From an uncultured Porphyromonas sp. (GTDB lineage: Bacteria; Bacteroidota; Bacteroidia; Bacteroidales; Porphyromonadaceae): a stretch of DNA of 22,879 bases. Positions 8,243 through 16,278 of the stretch are shown here, one piece after another (within the stretch, counting starts at the first letter, position 1; every line of letters begins with the position of its first letter). Below the pieces are notes generated by a model, which did not search any database, had not been told where the DNA came from, and saw only the letters and a list, made by a program, of their open reading frames with translations. A program made the position numbers and the translations under genes. The stretch is from the NCBI RefSeq assembly GCF_905372525.1, contig NZ_CAJPPN010000038.1, forward strand, positions 1 to 22,879, read 5' to 3'.

Positions 8243-8249
8243 AAAGCTA
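8242..8249 (-). promoter_or_regulatory. Promoter-like -7 box TAGCTTTG
   Basis: Read on the minus strand the sequence is TAGCTTTG, an exact match to the Bacteroidota -7 consensus TAnnTTTG, 36 nt before the preferred ATG at 8206. I cannot find a clear TTG at the -33 position. Transcription from it would begin inside the adjacent GC hairpin. The rest of the 271-nt spacer (8207-8477) holds a small inverted repeat GAAGTACC/GGTACCTC (8285-8303, one G-U mismatch) and, near 8395-8477, flank shared with the next spacer. Confidence 0.4.
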
Positions 8250-8477
8250 GAGACCTCAAGGGAGGTATTGGGGGAACCTCGTGGGAAGTACCCTCGGTAC
8301 CTCTTAGCAGTTTCCCTCAGTACCTTTGGAGGGGTTTCCTCGGCTCCTTCGTGAGGTCATAGACTCCCCCCTCAATCTCTCAACGGGAAAAAGGGTGGAT
8401 CGTGTACGAGCTAAAGTCCATCAAGTGCCATGGCGAAGGCCTCTACATCCCGCCTCGGCAGTCAGATTATATTCTGA

Positions 8478-9665
8478 CTAGAGACGCTTGAAGATCTCCT
8501 CCCATGCCTCACGGCTTCGCTCGGGGCTATACTCCAAGCGTTTGCTTAGACACCCCTGCTGTAGCTTCGCTCTATAGTCTGTGTCACGACAGAGCCTAAT
8601 CAGTCGCTGTGCATACTGGCTCAAGCTGAAGGGGCGAACCAGCACCCCAGCACGCTCATCCTCGCCAAGTACGGCACGTACCCCCGAAGAGCAGGCGAAA
8701 GCCATCGGAACAACACCATGGTTCTGTGCCTCGGCAAGTACCATCCCCCATCCCTCATGTGTGGAGGTCAGTAGCAGTACAGAGGCTCTTCGGTAGACCT
8801 CGCTTGGCTCAGCGGCATAGCCACAGAGACGTATACGAGGGAGTCCCTTCTGCTCTAGGTATGCCTTCAGTCGCTCCTCATCAGGACCTGTGCCATGTAT
8901 CTCCACACGCCAATCAGGCAAAGCCTCGTAAGTCCTTGCCCAGATGTCGATGACACGATCCACCCGCTTGTCCGCATAGCTCAGACGCCCAACGAAGATG
9001 ATGAGCTTCTCCTTCTCCAGCGTTGGGTGTGGCTCTACCTGTAGCGTATTGATTAGGGGAATGAGTTTGGAGGCTTGCTCGGGAGGTAAGTGAAGTCGCT
9101 CGGCAAGCTCCCGAGCATACGCAGGGCAAAGTGTGAGATAGAGATCCGTTCCCTCTATGACACGTCGGTAGTAGTCCTCCCATTGCCGTCTATAGGCACC
9201 CGTCCAGAGCTTGAAGGGCACACGTAGGAAGATCCACTCTAGGCGCCGACTAAGATCCTTCTTTACTAGGAAGCGACGATCGTCAATAGCAGCCCGATAT
9301 TCCCAGAGGGGCATCCCGTGGTTCCAAAAGATTAGCTTCACACCAGTGCTTCTGAGGGCACCTAAGTAAGGGAATGGGGAGATATTGGGGATAAGGAGCA
9401 CCGAGATCTGATGTAGACGTAGCTCTTGAATAAGGAAGTCTACAGCCTGCTGATTCCAGAGCTTTGCCCCCTCTGGGAACAACGAGAGAGAACAAAACTT
9501 GGGGTCAGGTATCTGCCACTCCGCCTCTCGCCACGCTACTGTATAGTAATGTAGGTGGACGCCCATGGAGGCAAAGAGCTTGCCCGTATCATGCACGATG
9601 ACATCCAGCCCTCCACGGAAGAGGATCGGATGAACACTAGCGACATGTAGGCCTTCTATTTCCAT
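8478..9665 (-). CDS. GT4 family glycosyltransferase, duplicated copy A
   Basis: A 395-residue GT-B fold transferase with an N-terminal GGLD loop (18-21), GRLSYADKRVDR (226-237) and the donor-site E-x7-E motif EGWGMVLAE (E304 and E312). It is the second transcribed of an exact-length tandem pair. I count 71 differences against copy B over 395 residues (about 82% identity). They are uneven: 42 fall in the first 140 residues (about 70% identity), 29 in the remaining 255 (about 89%). In GT-B enzymes the N-terminal domain mainly holds the acceptor and the C-terminal domain the nucleotide sugar, so the two copies may use the same donor on different acceptors. The ATG at 9665 aligns with that of copy B. 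A GTCAGA/TCTGAC inverted repeat (8461-8478) overlaps the stop codon. Confidence 0.89.
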   Translation of the reverse strand: MEIEGLHVASVHPILFRGGLDVIVHDTGKLFASMGVHLHYYTVAWREAEWQIPDPKFCSLSLFPEGAKLWNQQAVDFLIQELRLHQISVLLIPNISPFPYLGALRSTGVKLIFWNHGMPLWEYRAAIDDRRFLVKKDLSRRLEWIFLRVPFKLWTGAYRRQWEDYYRRVIEGTDLYLTLCPAYARELAERLHLPPEQASKLIPLINTLQVEPHPTLEKEKLIIFVGRLSYADKRVDRVIDIWARTYEALPDWRVEIHGTGPDEERLKAYLEQKGLPRIRLCGYAAEPSEVYRRASVLLLTSTHEGWGMVLAEAQNHGVVPMAFACSSGVRAVLGEDERAGVLVRPFSLSQYAQRLIRLCRDTDYRAKLQQGCLSKRLEYSPERSREAWEEIFKRL

Positions 9666-9813
9666 TGATCAGTTTAGTTAGCTATCCTAAGGGCTGTATG
9701 GCTCACGGAGGTATGCTTCTAGGAGGGAAAGAGGATTTGTACGAACTAAAGTTCGGCTGGAGCAAAGACGGAAGTCTCCACCTCCCCGCCTTGGCAGTCA
9801 GATTGTATTTAGA

Positions 9814-11001
9814 CTAGAGACGCTGGAAGATTTCCACCCATGCCTCACGACTACGCTCGGGGCTGTATTCTAAGCGTTTGCTTAGACACCCCTGCTGTAG
9901 CTTCGCTCGATAGTCTGTATCACGACAGAGCCTAACTAGACGACGAGCATACTGGCTCAAGCTGAAGGGGCGAACCAGCACCCCAGCACGATTATCCTCA
10001 CCAAGTATGGTACGCACCCCCGAGGAGCAGGCAAAGGCCATCGGCACAACACCATGGTTCTGTGCCTCGATTAAGGCCATCGGCCAGCCCTCATGGGTCG
10101 AGGTCAATAGCAGTACAGAGGCTCTTCGGTAGACCTCGCTTGGCTCGGCGGTATAGCCACAGAGACGTATGCGAGGGAGTCCCTTCTGCTCCAGGTATGC
10201 CTTCACTCGCTGCTCGTCTGGGCCTGCACCGTATATCTCGACACGCCAATCAGGCAAAGTCTTGTGAGCCCTTGCCCAGATGTCGATGACACGATCCACC
10301 CGCTTGTCGGCATAGCTCAGACGCCCAACGAAGACGATGAGCTTCTCCTTCTCCAGTGTTGGCTGTGGCTCTATCTGCAAGGTATTGATTAGAGGTACGA
10401 CCTTGGAGGCTTGCTCGGGAGGTAAGCAAAGCTGCTCCGCAAGCTCCCGAGCATACGCAGGGCAAAGCGTGAGGTAGAGATCCATCCCCTCTATGACACG
10501 TCGGTAATAGTCCTCCCATGGTCGTCGATAGGCACCCGTCCAGAGCTTGAAGGGCACACGTAGGAAGATCCACTCTAGGTGCCGACTCAGCTTCTTCTTC
10601 ACTACGAAGCGACGAGCCTCGATAGAGTCATGATATTCCCATAGGGGCATCCCATGGCTCCAAAAGACTAGCTTCACACCAGAGCTTCTGAGGAGATCTA
10701 GGTAAGAGCCAGGGAAATAGTTGGGGATAATAAGCATCGAGATTTGACGTAGACGTAGCTCTTGAAGGACGAAGTCTACAGCCTGCTGATTCCAGAGCTC
10801 TGCCCCATCAGGAAGCAAGGAGAGAGAGCAGTGTGTAGGGGCAGGTAGCTGCCACTCCGCTTCTCGCCACTCGATAGTATAGTAATGCACGTGGATACCC
10901 ATGGAGGCAAAGAGCCTGCCCGTATCGCGAATAACCACATCTAGCCCTCCTAGTCCGAGGACAGGATAGACAATGGCAACGTGTAAGCCTTCTATTTTCA
11001 T
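9814..11001 (-). CDS. GT4 family glycosyltransferase, duplicated copy B
   Basis: A 395-residue GT-B fold transferase, the first GT gene after ribF. It has the GGLD loop (18-21), GRLSYADKRVDR (226-237) and an E-x7-E motif reading EGWPMALIE (E304 and E312). Both glutamates are kept, but the glycine that follows Trp in the other GT4 copies is proline here. It lies 56 nt beyond the ribF stop codon with no promoter-like box between, so it is probably read from the upstream operon. Which copy is ancestral cannot be told from sequence alone, though copy B keeps the ribF junction. Its role is presumably one sugar-transfer step in building a surface or lipid-linked glycan. Confidence 0.89.
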   Translation of the reverse strand: MKIEGLHVAIVYPVLGLGGLDVVIRDTGRLFASMGIHVHYYTIEWREAEWQLPAPTHCSLSLLPDGAELWNQQAVDFVLQELRLRQISMLIIPNYFPGSYLDLLRSSGVKLVFWSHGMPLWEYHDSIEARRFVVKKKLSRHLEWIFLRVPFKLWTGAYRRPWEDYYRRVIEGMDLYLTLCPAYARELAEQLCLPPEQASKVVPLINTLQIEPQPTLEKEKLIVFVGRLSYADKRVDRVIDIWARAHKTLPDWRVEIYGAGPDEQRVKAYLEQKGLPRIRLCGYTAEPSEVYRRASVLLLTSTHEGWPMALIEAQNHGVVPMAFACSSGVRTILGEDNRAGVLVRPFSLSQYARRLVRLCRDTDYRAKLQQGCLSKRLEYSPERSREAWVEIFQRL

Positions 11002-11054
11002 AGATAGAATAAGTTTGAACTCCTGAGGGCTATATGGCTCACTGCGGTGTGCCC

Positions 11055-12134
11055 CTAGTGAAAATTAGATGAGTGGCTCGAGGAAGCCTCCCGATGGGGA
11101 GCGTGGGAGAGACTCTCGTGGAGGCGAAGTAAAATAGGTGCCGTCGATGGCGTAAGTCGATCCCCATATCTAAGCTCTGCTTCGTGAAGGATCTGAGTGG
11201 CCTCACTCACCTGACGCTCCTCTAGTGCGAAGTACATACGAACACTTGCCTCGTAGAGTGAGAGGGCTAGCCTTAGCTCCTCCTTGCTCCCAAAGCGTTG
11301 CTCGGGCAGGAAGAAACTCTCTAGCTGGAGTACCAGCTCCTCTCCATAAATATCCCGATCGAAGTCCAAGAGATGAGCCTCGATACTGCGAAGCATGGTC
11401 ACCTGATCAATGCTCGGACGTGTACCGATATAGAGCATCGCCTTGTACTCGGCCTCCTTTCCCCCCTCTCGGAGGTAAGCTCGAGCTAGATAGACGCCAT
11501 CCTGAGGGAGGACTTGGGTGGCATAGCCGAGGTCGATATTGGCTGTCGGATAGCCAAGTTTCCGTCCCAACTGCTGTCCCTGCACGACTTTTCCCTTTAG
11601 GGAGTAGCGACGGCCAAGGAGCAGAGCCGCACGAGCGACGTCCCCCGACTTGATACACTCCCGGATACGTGTTGAGCTCACGACCTCGCCATCGACTTGG
11701 TAGCTTCGTCCTCGGTGGATAGCGATACCGAGCCTCTGCCCTAGACGTTCATAGTCTTCGATAGTTAGACTAGCTCCTTTACCAAAGTGGTGGTCGTAGC
11801 CAATAACAAGATCCGTCACACCGATCTGACGGAGCAGGACATCCTCCATAAAGGCCTCTGCGGACATCGAGGCGAGCGTCTTAGTAAAAGGTAGGTCATG
11901 CACCTCGACTCCACCTAGCTCACGGAGTAGCTGATCACGCTCCTCAGGGGCGATCAAGTGCCCGACCATGCGATCGGGGCGGAGGACATCGGATGGGTAA
12001 GGAGAAAAGGTCACGACATGTAGCTCGGCGTCGTCATAGCCCAGAGCAAGGTCTCGCATCTGACCTAGGAGCATAGCATGCCCACGATGTACCCCGTCGA
12101 AGGAGCCAATGGTAGCGATTATCTTTTTACCCAT
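11055..12134 (-). CDS. ribF: Bifunctional riboflavin kinase/FMN adenylyltransferase
   Basis: This cytoplasmic enzyme should phosphorylate riboflavin to FMN and adenylylate FMN to FAD. The N-terminal adenylyltransferase domain has GSFDGVHRGH (10-19), FSPYPSDVLRP (43-53), IGYDHHFG (111-118) and SSTRIR (153-158). The C-terminal kinase domain has GRKLGYPTANI (190-200), YIGTRPS (235-241) and EAHLLDF...DIYG (252-264). I chose the ATG at 12134, just before the FAD-synthetase motif. An upstream ATG at 12167 would add 11 residues and overlap the EnvC-like gene further; the chosen start overlaps it by 16 nt. At 359 residues it is about 50 longer than usual, through a C-terminal tail (about 305-359) ending in a Ser/His-rich stretch. 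The stop codon marks the edge of the neighbouring duplication. Confidence 0.92.
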   Translation of the reverse strand: MGKKIIATIGSFDGVHRGHAMLLGQMRDLALGYDDAELHVVTFSPYPSDVLRPDRMVGHLIAPEERDQLLRELGGVEVHDLPFTKTLASMSAEAFMEDVLLRQIGVTDLVIGYDHHFGKGASLTIEDYERLGQRLGIAIHRGRSYQVDGEVVSSTRIRECIKSGDVARAALLLGRRYSLKGKVVQGQQLGRKLGYPTANIDLGYATQVLPQDGVYLARAYLREGGKEAEYKAMLYIGTRPSIDQVTMLRSIEAHLLDFDRDIYGEELVLQLESFFLPEQRFGSKEELRLALSLYEASVRMYFALEERQVSEATQILHEAELRYGDRLTPSTAPILLRLHESLSHAPHREASSSHSSNFH

Positions 12135-13492
12135 GAGAGAGGATTGAGCTTTGTTCGTTCGTGCCATAGCTGGAAGTGGAGCAGACGTGTCCCACTGCCG
12201 TCTGGAGCTGTACCTATGGTCCCGAGGGCTTGTCCAGTCTTGACTCTTGCACCCTGTCCTACGGAGAGGGCTGCGAGGTTAGCATAGACAGTGAGGTAGT
12301 TCCCATGTCGGAGGATGACAGCTGTACCATACCCAGGGACGACGAAGACACGGCTGACGACCCCAGCGAAGACCGCATAGGCACGGCTATCACCCTGTAC
12401 TCCATAGTCTACCCCACTACTGCTGACCTGTACTCGGGCATGCTCGCTATGGCGGTGCACACCGAAGGTACGTAGGAGCGTGTAGGCTCCTCGGATAGGT
12501 GCAGGGAGGCTCCCCTTATTCTGGGCAAAGGAGCTGGCTAGAGCCCGCTCACCGGCATCCATTGCATAGCCCCCGGGGGTCGCTGCTTGGCGCTCCTCGG
12601 TGGGCTCCTCTGCTGGAGGTGTAGGGGTCGGGAGAGAGGGTTGGGGCGTACCTCGGCGGCTCTTAGGTATAGGGGGGGCTTTGGGCTTGGAGCGTGCTGC
12701 GAGTTGCTTCTTACGGAGCTCCTCGGAGCGTCGCTGGGCAGCGATAATCTCGGCCTCCACCTGCTGCTGTATCTGCCGGTCTAGAGCCTCGGCACGCTGT
12801 CGCTGTCGAGAGAGGTCTTGGGCGACCTGCTTCTCTTGCCCCTTGAGGCTCTTGACCTCAGAGGCTCGTGCTACCTCCTCTCTCTCGAGCTTGCACTTCT
12901 CTTGCTCACGTAGGACGAGGAGTTGCTCCTTCTCCGAGTGCGTGCGTCCGACCTCAGCCTTGGTTACCTCGATCTCGGAGCGGGTACTTCGTAGGGCTCG
13001 GGAGGCCTGCTGGACGGCCTCTACATACCGGCGGAGGAAGTGCTGTCGCTCCCGAGCTTGGGTAGGTGTGGCTGAGGAGAGGATGAATAGGAGGGGATCG
13101 ATGTGGGTATCTATCCGCTGGAGCTGAAGGAGAGCCGACTGGTAGCGAAGGAGTAGCGCCCCCTCCTCACGCCTCAGACGACCGATATGCCCCGAGAGAG
13201 TATCGATACGAGCCTGTAGGCCACTGACCTCGTTGCCTAGGAGGGTGACGACCTCACGGCGCTGGGCTACCTGCTGCTGTACGACCCTGAGGGTCTGCTC
13301 GCTGCTCTGGGTAGTGGCTCGTAGCTGCTGGAGCTTCTTATCGCCCTCCTCGATCTTCTTCAGGAGCTGACGACGCTCCTGCTCTAGCCGTCGTAGCGTA
13401 CGGGACTTAGTCTGTGCTAGACTTCGATAGGGATACAAGCCCCCCAGCGGGAGCAGGATAATGAGGAGTAGGAATAGGCGAAGTGACCTCAT
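12119..13492 (-). CDS. EnvC-like murein hydrolase activator (coiled coil plus degenerate LytM/M23 domain)
   Basis: A 457-residue exported protein. It has a signal peptide (about 1-27, ending LAQ), a long coiled coil rich in Gln, Arg and Glu (about 30-265), a Pro-rich linker (270-295) and a C-terminal LytM/M23 domain (about 333-454). In active M23 enzymes zinc is held by a His and Asp of an HxxxD motif and the second His of HxH. Here D362 and H439 remain, but the His of HxxxD and the first His of HxH (L437) are absent, and the usual Y-x-H-L reads YANL. It is therefore probably non-catalytic and, as known for E. coli EnvC, may switch on cell-wall amidases during daughter-cell separation. The ATG at 13492 is chosen because it opens a clean signal peptide 10 nt after the previous stop. 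It overlaps ribF by 16 nt. Confidence 0.85.
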   Translation of the reverse strand: MRSLRLFLLLIILLPLGGLYPYRSLAQTKSRTLRRLEQERRQLLKKIEEGDKKLQQLRATTQSSEQTLRVVQQQVAQRREVVTLLGNEVSGLQARIDTLSGHIGRLRREEGALLLRYQSALLQLQRIDTHIDPLLFILSSATPTQARERQHFLRRYVEAVQQASRALRSTRSEIEVTKAEVGRTHSEKEQLLVLREQEKCKLEREEVARASEVKSLKGQEKQVAQDLSRQRQRAEALDRQIQQQVEAEIIAAQRRSEELRKKQLAARSKPKAPPIPKSRRGTPQPSLPTPTPPAEEPTEERQAATPGGYAMDAGERALASSFAQNKGSLPAPIRGAYTLLRTFGVHRHSEHARVQVSSSGVDYGVQGDSRAYAVFAGVVSRVFVVPGYGTAVILRHGNYLTVYANLAALSVGQGARVKTGQALGTIGTAPDGSGTRLLHFQLWHERTKLNPLSWVKR

Positions 13493-13502
13493 GAGGCTCG
13501 GG

Positions 13503-14387
13503 TTATTGCTCAGATGCCAGTACACGCAGTAGGGATGAGATGGAGATACGTTGGTAGCTCGGCTTGATCTGGGGCTTTAGGCTAGGGGGGGTACCAGCAT
13601 AGGGCTGTACCCGCCCCCAGTCAATGACGAGCCGGGGAGCAGCCTCCAGCTCCCGCCCTAGGTAGAGCTCGGTACGCTCTGGCAGTAGGGAGGATGGAGC
13701 GGTGTAGCGGAGGGCAAAGATACGTCCCCGGAGCGCCTCCTGATGCCAGACATCGAAGAGCTCAGGATAGCCCGTGCGACCGAAGCCCCAGCGATAGGTA
13801 TACCGCTGTGCGCCCTGTGACACACTAGGACGTAGATGCCCCGAGAGCTCTGCTCCTCCCTCAGGATAGGCTCGATAGATGAGGTCCTCGGCTCGGCGCT
13901 CCTTCGCCGCCTTGGGGAGGAAGGGATGGCCTAGGAGTAAGGCCTCTACCTCGGGATAGCTCAGGGGGAAGCCCAGATAGTCGGAGAGCTCTGTATACGA
14001 AGCCTCGGCATAGCGACCATGGATACGATCCACAGCTGTGATCCCCTCTGAGGTGAACCATACTCGTCCTGCCTCGACGAGGGGGAAGGGGACGATAGAC
14101 CAGTAGATCCCCTGACCTCGCTGGATCGTCGTATTGACCTTGGAGGAGAAGGTCTCCTTCCCTAGCTGTACCTGTAGGCTGATCGCGCCACGCAGTACCG
14201 AGCCCTCACCGGAGGTAGGCGCTGTGGGCGAGGCGAGTAGTGAGCGTAGCCGAGCCTCGGCATAGGCTCCAGCTCCAGCGGTGGGGGTATCTGTACTCCT
14301 CTGACCGCGGCGAGCGAGGTCACAGCCAGAGGATAGGAGGGTAGCCAGCAGGGCTACCGTATATACTATGTATATGGAGTGTCGCAT
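13503..14387 (-). CDS. DUF4292-family lipoprotein
   Basis: A 294-residue protein with a lipoprotein signal (TLLSSGC, lipidated Cys at 22), followed by a low-complexity linker and a beta-rich domain. It starts on the A of a TAATG overlap with the TPR gene stop, and ends 10 nt before the EnvC-like gene. The match to DUF4292 rests on sequence character and on this gene order (TPR protein, DUF4292, M23 protein), which I recall as conserved in Bacteroidota. The fold is thought to be related to LolA/LolB-type lipoprotein carriers, but a role in lipoprotein handling is inference. The mature protein should be anchored in an envelope membrane facing the periplasm. Confidence 0.78.
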   Translation of the reverse strand: MRHSIYIVYTVALLATLLSSGCDLARRGQRSTDTPTAGAGAYAEARLRSLLASPTAPTSGEGSVLRGAISLQVQLGKETFSSKVNTTIQRGQGIYWSIVPFPLVEAGRVWFTSEGITAVDRIHGRYAEASYTELSDYLGFPLSYPEVEALLLGHPFLPKAAKERRAEDLIYRAYPEGGAELSGHLRPSVSQGAQRYTYRWGFGRTGYPELFDVWHQEALRGRIFALRYTAPSSLLPERTELYLGRELEAAPRLVIDWGRVQPYAGTPPSLKPQIKPSYQRISISSLLRVLASEQ

Positions 14388-16228
14388 TATCTTGTCTGCT
14401 TCTTGGTCTGCTTATTCCCCTTTGTGGTCTTGGCCTCGGGGGCCTTTAGTCGGGCGATCTTAGCCTCCACCTGATGTTTCTCCTCCAGATTGCCTTGCTG
14501 TTCGTAGGCCTTCCGAGCATTGATGAAGTAGAGGAGCGCCTCATCCTGATCCCCGAGGGCTAGGAGGATGTCTCCCATATGGTCGTACATATCTGCCGAG
14601 GCTTCCTCACCCGCCTGATCCAGAGCCTTGCGCTGGTAGAGTCTCGCTAGACCATCATTACCCCGGCGGTGCAGGACATAGGCATAGGTGTCTAGGATGT
14701 GCGCAGCCTCGGGGCTGAGCTTCACAGCTTGGCTTGCATACTGTTCTGCTAGCTCTAGCTCTTTCCCCGCCTTCGCCAGACGATAGGCGTAGTTATTGAG
14801 GATATCGGGGTCATCGGGGCTAGCCTCTATAGCACGGCGGTATAGGCTATCTGCCTGGGCTCGCTGTGCAGGCGTCCCTCGCTCGGCATAGAGATCGGCG
14901 AGCAGACCATTGAGGCGAGCCGCACCTATCCCCGTCTGGGGGCTGATAGACTGGGCACCCTGCTCTAGGGTCTTGATAGCCTCTGGGATACGATCCTCGA
15001 CGAAGTAGCCCGTGGCGATAGCTAGATAGTAGCGCCACTCCTCGGGGACGTAGTGCACGGCCTCCTTAGCGATCTGGATGACGAGGCTATCCTGTGAGAG
15101 CCCGACGGCGTTCTGGAAGAGCTCCTCCCAGAGCCAGGGGAGCCTAGGGTGTAGCTTCGTCTGGGGACGCAGGAGGTCTATCGCCTCCTGATGGCGACTA
15201 CGATAGCGGAGGAGACGGGCATAGCTACTGAGGATGTCCATATCCTCGGGGTGTACCGATAGGAGGCGCTTGATGTAGGGCATGTATTGCTCCCCGAGGA
15301 GCTTTTCCTCCCCTACGACAGCCTGAGAGAGGAGCGTCCAGAGGGCGAACTTCTCCGAGGCTCTGAGCTCAGGAGATTCGTTGAGCTTGATGAGCTCTTT
15401 CTCGGCCTGATCATACTCCTTGCGAGCTAGGTGCAGATGGACTCGGAGTGCCTGGGCATCAGCGGGGTGTATCCGCCCCTTCTTGAGGTCAGCCGCCAGC
15501 CGTCTCTCCACCTCGCGGTACTGCTCACTCTGGATGAGGTAGAGGATCAGGTCATAATAGAGCTTCGCCTCCCGAGCTGGGAAGAGTGAGGCCTGTGTCT
15601 CATACTCCTGCACGATGGCCTTCGTATCCCCCGAGAGCTCCAGCAGGTGGATCTTCATCTGGGTGAGGCGGGTATAGGGATCTGGGTGATGACGGAAGCG
15701 CTTCTGAAGCTCTGAGCACAGCTGGATAGCCTGAGGGATATAGCCCGTACGTGCATAGAGCTGGACGAGGCGATACTTCACATCTATATCGTCGGGGTCT
15801 AAGCGTAGGAGCTGCTTATTCACCCGTAGGGCATCCTCCATCCGCTCTGTAGCAATGTAGGCCGAGGAGAGAGCTGTGGCAAAGGCCATCTCCGTACTAT
15901 CCGACCGGTAGGCCTGCTCCAGCAGGGGGAGTGCCTCGGCCTGCCGCTCGGTATCCATATATATCCCCCCGAGGGCAAAGGCGACAATCGGGTCACCCGG
16001 GATAAGGGTATGTGCACGCTTCAGGAGGTCAAGCGCCTCCTCGGTGCGCCCCAGTCGCTGGGCGAGTACCCCTCGGTAGTAGTAATCGGAGGCCTTATCC
16101 TCCCGACTGACGCTGTCAGTGCTGAGACCTTTGCTCCCCTTCGTGGGTAGCTGTCCTAGGGCTCGGGGGCTCCCCACGAGGCTGAGGGCCAGAAGGCCTA
16201 CATATATGAGTTGCTTGCTGATGCTCAT
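14387..16228 (-). CDS. Secreted tetratricopeptide-repeat protein
   Basis: A 613-residue protein with a signal peptide (about 1-25, cleavage near ALG-Q) and TPR helices along almost its whole length. Clear units begin around residues 47 (YYYRGVLAQRLGRTEEAL), 81, 113 and 148, and a C-terminal group runs from about 440 (LNGLLADLYAERGTPAQ) to 565 (GDILLALGDQDEAL). The tail is Lys/Thr-rich. TPR arrays bind other proteins, so this is probably a periplasmic or outer-membrane scaffold working with the DUF4292 lipoprotein and the EnvC-like protein encoded directly after it. It is the first gene of that operon and sits 51 nt downstream of a TATCTTTG box. Confidence 0.85.
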   Translation of the reverse strand: MSISKQLIYVGLLALSLVGSPRALGQLPTKGSKGLSTDSVSREDKASDYYYRGVLAQRLGRTEEALDLLKRAHTLIPGDPIVAFALGGIYMDTERQAEALPLLEQAYRSDSTEMAFATALSSAYIATERMEDALRVNKQLLRLDPDDIDVKYRLVQLYARTGYIPQAIQLCSELQKRFRHHPDPYTRLTQMKIHLLELSGDTKAIVQEYETQASLFPAREAKLYYDLILYLIQSEQYREVERRLAADLKKGRIHPADAQALRVHLHLARKEYDQAEKELIKLNESPELRASEKFALWTLLSQAVVGEEKLLGEQYMPYIKRLLSVHPEDMDILSSYARLLRYRSRHQEAIDLLRPQTKLHPRLPWLWEELFQNAVGLSQDSLVIQIAKEAVHYVPEEWRYYLAIATGYFVEDRIPEAIKTLEQGAQSISPQTGIGAARLNGLLADLYAERGTPAQRAQADSLYRRAIEASPDDPDILNNYAYRLAKAGKELELAEQYASQAVKLSPEAAHILDTYAYVLHRRGNDGLARLYQRKALDQAGEEASADMYDHMGDILLALGDQDEALLYFINARKAYEQQGNLEEKHQVEAKIARLKAPEAKTTKGNKQTKKQTR

Positions 16229-16278
16229 CTCTATGCTATAACGTCGCTCCTGTGGCTAGGGAGCATACCAATATCTTT

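Larger units (their letters stand above)
8395..11057 (-). repeat. Tandem duplication of a GT4 gene with flanks, period about 1336 bp
   Basis: Two complete units lie head to tail: one about 9731-11057, the other about 8395-9721. Coding starts (11001 and 9665) and stops (9814 and 8478) are both exactly 1336 bp apart and the proteins align without gaps. The homology continues outside the genes. The 5' flanks share GGCT-x-TATGGCTCAC and a CTAG that in the older unit is the ribF stop codon (11055-11057, matching 9719-9721). The 3' flanks share GGCAGTCAGATT just beyond the stop codons (8458 and 9794), with small indels further out. A tandem duplication event, followed by substantial divergence, explains this. 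Confidence 0.92.

Noticed and set aside
7932..8354. 140-codon plus-strand frame
   Set aside because: Antisense shadow of the GT4 gene that continues into a spacer; composition is not that of a real protein.
8400..8480. Similar plus-strand peptides containing YELK in both duplicated spacers
   Set aside because: The similarity is explained by the DNA duplication; the frames have no proper start and stop early.
11225..11653. 142-codon plus-strand frame over ribF
   Set aside because: Antisense shadow of a well-supported gene; Arg/Pro-rich product.
12600..13127. 175-codon plus-strand frame over the EnvC-like gene
   Set aside because: Antisense to a coiled-coil region, giving a Ser/Arg/Cys-rich artefact.
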